The translations under genes and the position numbers were made by a program. 64,000 nucleotides of DNA, from contig NZ_BCST01000002.1 of assembly GCF_001571005.1 (NCBI RefSeq), positions 310,001 to 374,000 on the forward strand, read 5' to 3'. The stretch is from Herbiconiux solani NBRC 106740. Its GTDB lineage: Bacteria; Actinomycetota; Actinomycetes; Actinomycetales; Microbacteriaceae. Shown here piece by piece: positions 43,014-49,820 of this stretch (the stretch's first letter is position 1; the number at the start of each line of letters is the position of its first letter). The notes under the pieces were generated by a model, which searched no databases, was not told the origin of the DNA, and worked only from the letters and a program-made list of their open reading frames with translations.

Positions 43014-43974
43014 GACTCACAACGATAGCGCTATCGCTTCGGGAACCGTACCGCTACCCGCCGTTCCGGCGCGACGAGCGGGTACGACGCCGGTCGCCGG
43101 ACTCGCTTGGGGCTTCGCCGGCGTGCTCGTGTTCTCGTTCACGCTGCCGTTCACCCGGATCGCGGTCGCCACCCTCGACCCCCTGTTCGTGAGCGCGGGG
43201 AGAGCCCTCGTCGCCGCAGTGCTGGCCGCCGTGGTGCTGATCGTGACCCGCACGCCGTTGCCCGCGCGGCGGTTCTGGCCGCGCATCCTGATCGTGGCGG
43301 GCGGGGTCGTGGTGGGGTTCCCGCTGCTGACCTCGATCGCGCTGCAGACCGCGCCGGCCGCGCACGGAGCCGTGGTGATCGGGCTGCTGCCGGCGGCGAC
43401 CGCGGCGGTAGCAGTGCTGCGCGGGCGCGAGCGGCCGAGCCGGGTGTTCTGGGTGGCGTCGGTCGCGGGCGCCGTGGCGGTGCTGGTGTTCACCGTGCTG
43501 AGCTCGGGCGGGTTCGGGGGTGTGCACGTCTCTGATCTGCTGCTGCTCGGCGCGGTCGTCGCGGCCGCGGTGGGGTACGCCGAGGGCGGGCTGCTGGCAC
43601 GGGAGATCGGGTCGTGGCAGGTGATCTGCTGGGCCCTGGTGGCGGTGGCGCCGCTGATGATCGTGCTGACCGGGGTGTCGGCGGTGCAGCATCCACCGCT
43701 CGACCAGGGCACGGGCGTGGAGGGCTGGATCGCCTTCGGCTACGTCAGCCTGTTCAGCATGTTCCTCGGGTTCTTCGCCTGGTACCGGGGTCTCGGGATC
43801 GGTCCGATCGCGACGGTCAGCCAGATGCAGCTGCTCCAGCCCGTGCTCACGATCGTCTGGGCGGCCCTCCTGCTCGGCGAGCCGCTCACGCCCCTCACCC
43901 TCGCGGGCGCCGCAGCAGTCATAGCCTGTGCCGCCCTAGCAGTCCGCTCCCGGGTGACCCGGGCGCCCCGCTGA
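43012..43974 (+). CDS. EamA/DMT family transporter
   Basis: A 320-residue membrane protein with ten predicted helices in two EamA halves (first half about 25-150, second about 165-310; for example FFAWYRGLGIGPIATVSQMQ and LQPVLTIVWAALLLGEPLT). It is probably an exporter of amino acids or metabolites. The ATG at 43012-43014 shares bases with the divergent MocR ATG (CATG). TACCGT lies 5 nt upstream and no Shine-Dalgarno site is visible. Confidence 0.9.
   Translation: MTHNDSAIASGTVPLPAVPARRAGTTPVAGLAWGFAGVLVFSFTLPFTRIAVATLDPLFVSAGRALVAAVLAAVVLIVTRTPLPARRFWPRILIVAGGVVVGFPLLTSIALQTAPAAHGAVVIGLLPAATAAVAVLRGRERPSRVFWVASVAGAVAVLVFTVLSSGGFGGVHVSDLLLLGAVVAAAVGYAEGGLLAREIGSWQVICWALVAVAPLMIVLTGVSAVQHPPLDQGTGVEGWIAFGYVSLFSMFLGFFAWYRGLGIGPIATVSQMQLLQPVLTIVWAALLLGEPLTPLTLAGAAAVIACAALAVRSRVTRAPR
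43023..43036. promoter_or_regulatory. Perfect palindrome at the MocR/EamA divergent start
   Basis: CGATAGCGCTATCG, a 14-bp perfect inverted repeat 10 bp upstream of the MocR ATG and inside the first codons of EamA. It contains TATCGT, a possible -10 box 8 nt from the MocR start. It is a good candidate for the MocR operator. Confidence 0.45.
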
Positions 43975-44112
43975 ACCAACGTTCCTGCACCCCGAGCCTC
44001 TGCCCGGGTGGTGCAGGCCGCCGGCCGCGCCCACCCGACCCAAGGCGGCAGCGGTGCCGCGCAGCGACACCGCCGTCGCATGTCGCCCGCGCCGCAGAGG
44101 CGGCGGCGCGGC

Positions 44113-44133
44113 AAAAAATCGGGCTCAAGCCCG
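44113..44133 (-). terminator. Intrinsic terminator overlapping the fprA stop
   Basis: On the minus strand CGGGC TTGA GCCCG is followed by A and six T. The stop codon TGA of the reductase lies in the loop. A second GC-rich hairpin further on (about 44087-44112) could end the convergent EamA transcript. Confidence 0.75.
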
Positions 44134-45477
44134 GGAGATCGAGATCATCTCGTCGCGCGGCACGACCTTCACCCGCAGCCGCCCCTCGGCCTCGCCGAGC
44201 GCCAACTCGTGCTGGTCGAGCTTGTGCCAGCCGTCGAGATCGGTGTACGCCACGCCACGCTCCTCGAGCAGGGCGGGCACCGACTCCTCGGAGGGGTCGG
44301 CCGGGGTCCACCAGTTGCCCTGGTCGCGCACGAGGTGCGAGAGCGTCTCCATGGCGTCGGACTTGGTGTGCCCGATCAGGCCCACCGGTCCGCGCTTGAT
44401 CCACCCCGTGGCGTAGACGCCGGGGATGATCTGGTTCTCGTCGTCGAGCACCTGTCCCTCATGGTTCGGGATGACGCCGTGCTGCTCGTCGAAGGGGATC
44501 TCGTCCAGCGGCGACCCGAAGTAGCCGACCGCGCGGTAGAGCGCCTGGATCGGGATCTCGCGGATCTCACCGGTCCCGACCACGCCGCCCGCCGCATCCG
44601 GAACCGTGCGCTCGTAGCGGATCGCGGCCACGCGGCCGTTCTCGTCGCCGACGATCTCGAGCGGCTTCGCCCAGAAGTGCAGGTGCAGCCGGCGCGAGGC
44701 CTGGCCGACCGGGCGCTCGCGCCACTGGTTCAGCACCTTGTTGATCACGAAGACCTGCTTGTTCGAGGCGATCGCGAGCTTGGAGGCCTCGTCGAGCTCG
44801 AAGTCCTCGTCGTAGACGACCATGTCGACGTCGTTCATCTCGCCGAGCTCGCGCAGCTCGAGCGGCGTGAACTTCACCTGCGCCGGTCCGCGGCGGCCGA
44901 AGACGTGCACGTCGGTGACCGGCGAGGCCTTGAGGCCCTCGTAGACGTTCGACGGGATCTCGGTGACGAGCAGGTCGTCGGCGTGCTTCGCGAGGATGCG
45001 CGAGACGTCGAGCGCCACGTTGCCGTTGCCGATCACGGCCACCGACTCGGCCTCGAGCGGCCAGGTGCGCGGCACGTCCGGGTGCCCGTCGAACCAGCTC
45101 ACGAAGTCGGCGGCGCCGTAGGAGCCCTCGAGGTCGATGCCGCTGATGTTGAGCGAGGCGTCGCGGATGGCGCCGGTGGAGAAGATGACGGCGTTGTAGT
45201 GCTTCTTCAGGTCGTCGAGCGTGATGTCGACGCCGTAGCGCACGTTGCCGAAGAAACGGATGACGCCCGAGTCGAGCACCTCGCGGAGCGCGGTGATGAT
45301 GCCCTTGATACGCGGGTGGTCGGGCGCGACGCCGTAGCGCACGAGGCCGTAAGGGGCGGGCAGCTGCTCGAACAGGTCGATCGAGACGTCGAAGTGACGC
45401 TCGGCCTTCACGAGAAGATCTGCGGCGTAGATGCCGGCGGGGCCGGCTCCGACGATGGCCAAACGGAGCTTGGTCAC
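44125..45477 (-). CDS. fprA: Ferredoxin/flavodoxin-NADP+ reductase, FprA type
   Basis: A 450-residue FAD enzyme of the adrenodoxin-reductase class. It has the N-terminal FAD loop VGAGPAGIYAADLL, PAPYGLVRYGVAPDHP, the NADP loop VIGNGNVALDVSRIL with FGRRGPAQVKF, and the C-terminal flavin contact GVYATGWIKRGPVGLIG. It transfers electrons between NADPH and ferredoxin. It lies 25 bp after the polyprenyl synthase gene on the same strand. Confidence 0.95.
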   Translation of the reverse strand: MTKLRLAIVGAGPAGIYAADLLVKAERHFDVSIDLFEQLPAPYGLVRYGVAPDHPRIKGIITALREVLDSGVIRFFGNVRYGVDITLDDLKKHYNAVIFSTGAIRDASLNISGIDLEGSYGAADFVSWFDGHPDVPRTWPLEAESVAVIGNGNVALDVSRILAKHADDLLVTEIPSNVYEGLKASPVTDVHVFGRRGPAQVKFTPLELRELGEMNDVDMVVYDEDFELDEASKLAIASNKQVFVINKVLNQWRERPVGQASRRLHLHFWAKPLEIVGDENGRVAAIRYERTVPDAAGGVVGTGEIREIPIQALYRAVGYFGSPLDEIPFDEQHGVIPNHEGQVLDDENQIIPGVYATGWIKRGPVGLIGHTKSDAMETLSHLVRDQGNWWTPADPSEESVPALLEERGVAYTDLDGWHKLDQHELALGEAEGRLRVKVVPRDEMISISRA

Positions 45478-45502
45478 GGTGAGTGTTTCCTTCGGTTGTG
45501 GG

Positions 45503-46558
45503 TCAGCTGGTGCGTTCGACGACCGTGTCGGCGAAGCGGGTGAGAGTCTTCTTCACGGTGCCCTCGGGCAGCGGGGCGAGCGCCTCGACGGCCTCGCGGG
45601 CGTAGCGACGGGCCTCGTCGATCGTGCGGCGGGTGACCGCGTTCTCGCGGAGCATCCGGATCGCCTCACCCGACGCGGCGGCGCCGTCGGCCTCGAGGGC
45701 CTCGGGGCTCAGCCGCTCGAGCAGGGCCGCGGCCGTCTTGTCGGAGGCCGCCTGCTCGCGGAGGTACAGCACGGGCAGGGTCGCGACCCCGGCGCGCACG
45801 TCGGTGCCGGGCGTCTTGCCGGTCTCCTCGTCGCTCGGCGCGATGTCGATCACGTCGTCGACGAGCTGGAAGGCGATGCCCACCTTCTCGCCGAAGTCGC
45901 GCACCGGCTGCTCGTAGCGGGCGTCGCCGTTGGAGAAGATGACGCCGAGCTGGGCCGAGGCCGAGATCAGCGAGCCCGTCTTGTCGGCTAGCACCGCGAT
46001 GTAGTGCTCGACCGGGTCGGCCTCGGGCGCGGGCCCGATGGTCTCGTTGAGCTGGCCGAGGCAGAGCCGCTCGAAGGTGTCGGCCTGAAGACGGATGGCC
46101 CGCTCGCCGAGGCGCGCGAGCAGCGCGCTGGCCCGGGCGAACAGCAGGTCGCCGGTGAGGATGGCGACCGAGTTGCCCCAGACCTTCTGCGCGCTGGGCA
46201 CGCCGCGGCGCTGGTCGGCGTCGTCCATCACGTCGTCGTGGTAGAGCGAGGCGAGGTGGGTGAGCTCGATCGAGGTGGCGGCGGTGATCACCTCGTCGGT
46301 GATGCCGTCGCCGAGCTGCGCGGTGAGGAAGGCGAGCACGGGACGCACCCGCTTGCCGCCCGCCTCGAGCAGGTAGCGGGAGACGACGTCGACCAGTCCG
46401 CCGGTGAAGGTGGTCTCCAGCGCCAGGCGCGCTTCGAGCTCCTCGATCCCGGCTTCGATCACGCGCGCGGTGCGGCGGTCTTCCCCGGTCGAGAAGAGTC
46501 GGTCGGCCAGGGAGAGCGGGGTCGACCGGCCGGTGGCACGGCGAAGACTGGAGGGCAC
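45503..46558 (-). CDS. Long-chain polyprenyl diphosphate synthase (menaquinone side chain)
   Basis: A 351-residue all-helical prenyltransferase. The first Asp-rich motif is LYHDDVMDDAD, with GGKRVRP upstream; the second is FQLVDDVIDI. Residues before the first motif are small, allowing long chains. Its neighbours menG and menF indicate that it makes the menaquinone tail. It starts GTG; TAGGCT lies 7 nt upstream and overlaps the menG stop, so it has its own likely promoter. Confidence 0.93.
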   Translation of the reverse strand: MPSSLRRATGRSTPLSLADRLFSTGEDRRTARVIEAGIEELEARLALETTFTGGLVDVVSRYLLEAGGKRVRPVLAFLTAQLGDGITDEVITAATSIELTHLASLYHDDVMDDADQRRGVPSAQKVWGNSVAILTGDLLFARASALLARLGERAIRLQADTFERLCLGQLNETIGPAPEADPVEHYIAVLADKTGSLISASAQLGVIFSNGDARYEQPVRDFGEKVGIAFQLVDDVIDIAPSDEETGKTPGTDVRAGVATLPVLYLREQAASDKTAAALLERLSPEALEADGAAASGEAIRMLRENAVTRRTIDEARRYAREAVEALAPLPEGTVKKTLTRFADTVVERTS

Positions 46559-46565
46559 GGGGTCT

Positions 46566-46571
46566 AGCCTA
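46566..46571 (-). promoter_or_regulatory. -10 box of the polyprenyl synthase gene inside the menG stop
   Basis: TAGGCT on the minus strand; its first three bases are the menG stop codon TAG. The spacing to the GTG is 7 nt and there is no Shine-Dalgarno site. Confidence 0.5.
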
Positions 46572-47273
46572 CTTTCCCGGCTTGATTCCGCGGTGGAGAG
46601 CGACGATGCCCGCGGTGAGGTTGCGGTAACCGACGTTCCGGAAGCCCGCGGCGCGAAGCCAGGAGGCGAGCGTCTTCTGATCGGGCCAGGACTCGATCGA
46701 CTCGAAGAGGTAGTCGTAGGCGTCGACGTTGGAGGAGACGGCCTTCGCGAGCGTCGGCATCACGTTCTCGAGGTACCAGGAGTAGATCGAGCGCAGCGGC
46801 TTGATCGGCGTCGAGAACTCGCAGATGACGATGCGGCCGCCGGGCTTGGTCACCCGATACAGCTCGGCGAGCGCCGTCTGCGGCTCGACGATGTTGCGCA
46901 GGCCGAACGAGATCGTGACGGCGTCGAACTCGTCGTCGGCGAAGGGCAGCGCCATCCCGTCGGCCACGACGAACTCGATGTTCGGGGTGTGCGCCTGCTG
47001 GCGCTTGCCGACCTCGATCATGCCCGGGGAGAAGTCGGCGGCCACGACGTGCGCGCCGCTCTTCGCGAGCGAGGCGCTCGAGGTCCCGGTTCCGGCCGCG
47101 AGGTCGAGGATCTTCTCGCCGGGGCGCGGGTCGACGGCGCGGGTCGTCGCCACACGCCAGAGCACCGCGTTGCCGACCGAGAGCACGTTGTTGGTGCGGT
47201 CGTAGCCGGCGGCGACCTGGTCGAACATGGCGGAGACCTGCTCGGGTCGCTTGGTGAGGTCAGCCTTAGTCAC
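46569..47273 (-). CDS. menG: Demethylmenaquinone methyltransferase
   Basis: A 234-residue SAM-dependent methyltransferase of the UbiE/MenG family, last step of menaquinone synthesis. Visible features are FDQVAAGYDRTNNVLS, the SAM loop DLAAGTGTSS, ADFSPGMI, and the family signature FGLRNIVEPQTALAELYRVTKPGG. It starts GTG (47271-47273), 6 nt after TAAACT. It is divergent from menF. Confidence 0.96.
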   Translation of the reverse strand: MTKADLTKRPEQVSAMFDQVAAGYDRTNNVLSVGNAVLWRVATTRAVDPRPGEKILDLAAGTGTSSASLAKSGAHVVAADFSPGMIEVGKRQQAHTPNIEFVVADGMALPFADDEFDAVTISFGLRNIVEPQTALAELYRVTKPGGRIVICEFSTPIKPLRSIYSWYLENVMPTLAKAVSSNVDAYDYLFESIESWPDQKTLASWLRAAGFRNVGYRNLTAGIVALHRGIKPGK

Positions 47274-47279
47274 CTGGAC

Positions 47280-47285
47280 AGTTTA
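47280..47285 (-). promoter_or_regulatory. -10 box of leaderless menG transcript
   Basis: TAAACT on the minus strand, 6 nt before the GTG start, with no ribosome site. Confidence 0.55.
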
Positions 47286-47298
47286 CGTTCAGTTGCCT

Positions 47299-47416
47299 GA
47301 CAGCCGCGTCGGAGCCGCTGTTCAGTCGATCGGGTGCGTGCAGCCGGGCTTCCGGCATCGCGGACGGCCCCGTCGGAGTCCCGCTCCGGGTGGTACCTGA
47401 CAGCCCGGTCGGAGCC
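47299..47416. repeat. Three imperfect 18-bp direct repeats between menG and menF
   Basis: Copies at 47299-47316, 47363-47380 and 47399-47416 follow the consensus GACRGCCSSGTCGGAGYC. Starts are spaced 64 and 36 bp apart. They fill the 190-bp divergent promoter region, so they may bind a regulator of both genes. Repeat expansion without function is also possible. Confidence 0.6.
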
Positions 47417-47451
47417 TCTCTCCGCGCGGCAGGGGGCCCGTTCGGCGGGCG

Positions 47452-47457
47452 TAGGCT
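47452..47457 (+). promoter_or_regulatory. -10 box of leaderless menF transcript
   Basis: TAGGCT 6 nt before the GTG start at 47464, with no Shine-Dalgarno sequence. Confidence 0.55.
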
Positions 47458-47463
47458 GAATAC

Positions 47464-48747
47464 GTGAGTGCCACACCACGTCCGATCCCCCGGCTGCGCG
47501 TCGAGACGAGCCGGGTCGACGACCTGAAGCTCCTCATCCCGTTGCTCCACCCGCGTCATCCTCTTCTCTGGATCCGGAAGGGCCAGGGCATCGCCGGCGT
47601 CGGCGAGGCGCTGCGCCTGGAGTTCAGCGGCCCGACGCGGATGCTCGACGCCTGCGCGGTCTGGAAGGACGTGGTCGCGGCCGCCTCGGTGAGCGACCCG
47701 ATCGCCCTCCCCGGCTCGGGACTGGTGGCGTTCGGCACCTTCGCGTTCGCCGACGACTCCGCGGCCGTCAGCACTCTCATCGTTCCGCAGGTCGTACTGG
47801 GCAAGCGCGACGGGCAGTTCTGGATCACCCGGGTCGTCGCCGAGTGGCCGGCCGGTGCGGTGGATGCCGCGGGGCAGCCCCTGCGCACCGTCCCGACGCC
47901 CGTGCTGTCGCCCCGGCCGCTCGGGCCCGAGTACCGGATCACCCTCCTTCCGGGTACCGTGAGCGCCGACGCATTCCGCGCATCCGTCGACGCGGCCGTC
48001 GATCGGATCGCGGCGCAGGAGCTCGAGAAGGTCGTGCTCGCACGCGACCTCGTCGCCCACCTGCCCGAGGGTGCCGACCTGCGCCGCCCGCTGACCGACC
48101 TCGCGCTCGGCTACCCCGACTGCTGGACCTACGCGGTCGATGGCTTCATCGGCTCGAGCCCCGAGACGCTCGTGCGGGTCTCGCGCGGTGCGGTGAGCGC
48201 CCGCGTGCTCGCCGGCACGACCGCGCGCGGGGCGGATGCGGAGGCCGACCACGACCGCGCCGTCGCCCTCGCGACCAGCACGAAAGACCTGGACGAGCAC
48301 GGCTTCGCGGTCAACAGCGTGGTCGCGGCCCTCGCGCCGCACAGCCGCACGCTCACCACGAGCGAGCTGCCGTTCACGCTCAAGCTGCCGAACCTCTGGC
48401 ACCTCGCGAGCGACGTCGAGGGCACGCTGAGCGACGGGTCGACCTCGCTCGACCTGATCGCCGCGCTGCACCCGACGGCGGCGGTGGCGGGGACGCCGAC
48501 CGCCGTGGCGCTCGAGCTGATCCACGAGCTGGAGCCCTTCGACCGCGGCCGCTACGCCGGCCCGGTGGGCTGGGTGGGTGCCGACGGCGACGGCGAGTGG
48601 GCCGTGGCGCTGCGCTCGGCGCAGGTGGATGCAGTGGGCGACATCACCGCGTACGCCGGCTGCGGCATCGTGGCCGACTCGGAGCCCGAGCGGGAGTACC
48701 TCGAGACGAAGATGAAGTTCAGGCCGATCGTGGAGGCCTTCGGCTAG
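47464..48747 (+). CDS. menF: Isochorismate synthase
   Basis: A 427-residue chorismate-using enzyme, first committed step toward menaquinone (chorismate to isochorismate). The C-terminal domain has EKVVLARDL (Lys base), GSSPETLVRV, RVLAGTTARG, LWHLASDVEGTL, LHPTAAVAGTP, and YAGPVGW with YAGCGIVADSEPEREYLET. EntC-type use for siderophores is possible, but the menG/polyprenyl neighbours favour menaquinone. It starts GTG. Confidence 0.94.
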   Translation: MSATPRPIPRLRVETSRVDDLKLLIPLLHPRHPLLWIRKGQGIAGVGEALRLEFSGPTRMLDACAVWKDVVAAASVSDPIALPGSGLVAFGTFAFADDSAAVSTLIVPQVVLGKRDGQFWITRVVAEWPAGAVDAAGQPLRTVPTPVLSPRPLGPEYRITLLPGTVSADAFRASVDAAVDRIAAQELEKVVLARDLVAHLPEGADLRRPLTDLALGYPDCWTYAVDGFIGSSPETLVRVSRGAVSARVLAGTTARGADAEADHDRAVALATSTKDLDEHGFAVNSVVAALAPHSRTLTTSELPFTLKLPNLWHLASDVEGTLSDGSTSLDLIAALHPTAAVAGTPTAVALELIHELEPFDRGRYAGPVGWVGADGDGEWAVALRSAQVDAVGDITAYAGCGIVADSEPEREYLETKMKFRPIVEAFG

Positions 48748-48762
48748 AGCGGGTCGCGCGGG

Positions 48763-48918
48763 TCAGTTGCCGTTGCGGCGGCGGCGCGTGACGAGCAGCA
48801 CGATGCCGCCGATGATGAGCACGGCGACGGCGATGCCGCCGATGATCAGGGCGAGCTGCCCGTTGGCTCCGGTCGCGGCGAGGTCGGCGGCGGCGTGCGA
48901 AGTGGCGGCGAGTGTCAC
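48763..48918 (-). CDS. 51-residue LAATG-tailed membrane microprotein
   Basis: A small protein starting GTG at 48916-48918 after a very strong site AGGAGGAACCACC. It reads MTLAATSHAAADLAATGANG, then one membrane helix (LALIIGGIAVAVLIIGGIVLLV), then RRRRNGN. The LAATG box, helix and Arg tail form a complete class E sortase-type signal, as in the giant surface protein, but there is almost no extracellular part and no separate signal peptide. It is convergent with menF, 15 bp away. It may be a sortase substrate stub or a small membrane regulator. Confidence 0.7.
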   Translation of the reverse strand: MTLAATSHAAADLAATGANGQLALIIGGIAVAVLIIGGIVLLVTRRRRNGN

Positions 48919-49008
48919 GGTGGTTCCTCCTGGGATGGCTGCGCACAGCCTAACCCGGGCGCCTCCGGACCGCTCGGGTCGCGCGGGAGCGCGTGCGCCC
49001 TCGCGGGT

Positions 49009-49014
49009 TAGAGT
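49009..49014 (+). promoter_or_regulatory. -10 box of leaderless DUF202 transcript
   Basis: TAGAGT 6 nt before the ATG at 49021, with no Shine-Dalgarno sequence. Confidence 0.55.
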
Positions 49015-49020
49015 TCGGGT

Positions 49021-49446
49021 ATGAGCGCCGGGACCGACCTGCCCCCCGAGGATCCCGGGGCATCCGCCCCTGACGACCGGCGGCCCCGGTCGGTGTACGG
49101 GGTGGGGTCGGATCCGGATGTGCGGTTCAGTCTCGCCAACGAGCGCACGGCCCTCGCCTGGGTGCGCACGGGGTTGTCGCTGGTCGCCGGAGGGGTCGCG
49201 CTCACGACGCTCTCGGCCCTGGCCGACCTGCCCTGGCTGATCGAGGTCATCGCCCTCGTCGCGTGCCTGGCCGGAGGAGCCCTCGCCGCCTCGGCGCTCT
49301 TCTCGTGGCGCCGTGTCGAGCGGGCGCTGCGGCTCGACCGGCCGCTGCCGGCGCCCGCGGCGCTGCCGTGGCTCGTGGGCGGGGTGGTCGTGCTGGCCCT
49401 CGTGCTCGCCGGGTACGCCGTGTTCGAGCTCGCGCGGGCGCTGTGA
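49021..49446 (+). CDS. YidH/DUF202 family membrane protein
   Basis: A 141-residue protein. After a Pro/Asp-rich start comes the DUF202 signature RFSLANERTALAWVRTGLSLVAGGVAL. Three membrane segments follow at about residues 55-75, 80-100 and 115-137. The function of the family is unknown. Its stop overlaps the next gene in GTGA, forming a two-gene unit. Confidence 0.88.
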   Translation: MSAGTDLPPEDPGASAPDDRRPRSVYGVGSDPDVRFSLANERTALAWVRTGLSLVAGGVALTTLSALADLPWLIEVIALVACLAGGALAASALFSWRRVERALRLDRPLPAPAALPWLVGGVVVLALVLAGYAVFELARAL

Positions 49447-49793
49447 GTCCCGCAGATCCTGCCGGTCCCGCGAGCTCCCCCGGCCCCCCGGATCCCACTC
49501 GCGATCCCGGGCTTCAGCCCGAGCGCACCGCACTGGCCTGGCAGCGCACCTCGCTCTCGACCGCCATGGTCGCGCTCCTGCTCGCGTTCGCGTGCCTGCG
49601 CGGCGGGTTCCTGATCGGCGCGCTGGCCGCAGCCCTGATCACGGTCGCTGCTGTCGTCGTGCTCTTCGGCCTCCGTCGCCGCGCCGCCGCGCGCAGCCGC
49701 GTCTCGCCCTGGGGCGCGCTCACGCGGGTGACCGTCGTGATCGTCGCCACCGCGGTGCTGGGCGTCATCCTCGGCGCCATCGTGCTGTTCTGA
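49443..49793 (+). CDS. DUF202 family membrane protein, second gene
   Basis: A 116-residue partner of the previous gene. It starts GTG in the GTGA overlap (49443-49446). It has the short signature PERTALAWQRTSLSTAMVAL and three membrane segments. Paired DUF202 genes (YidG/YidH-like) are common, suggesting a hetero-oligomer; the role is unknown. Confidence 0.85.
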   Translation: MSPADPAGPASSPGPPDPTRDPGLQPERTALAWQRTSLSTAMVALLLAFACLRGGFLIGALAAALITVAAVVVLFGLRRRAAARSRVSPWGALTRVTVVIVATAVLGVILGAIVLF

Positions 49794-49820
49794 GGCGCCC
49801 GCCCCGCTTCGAGAGGAGGG

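Noticed and set aside
47299-47416. CRISPR-like array
   Set aside because: Only three imperfect 18-bp copies at unequal spacing (64 and 36 bp), no palindromic repeat and no cas genes.
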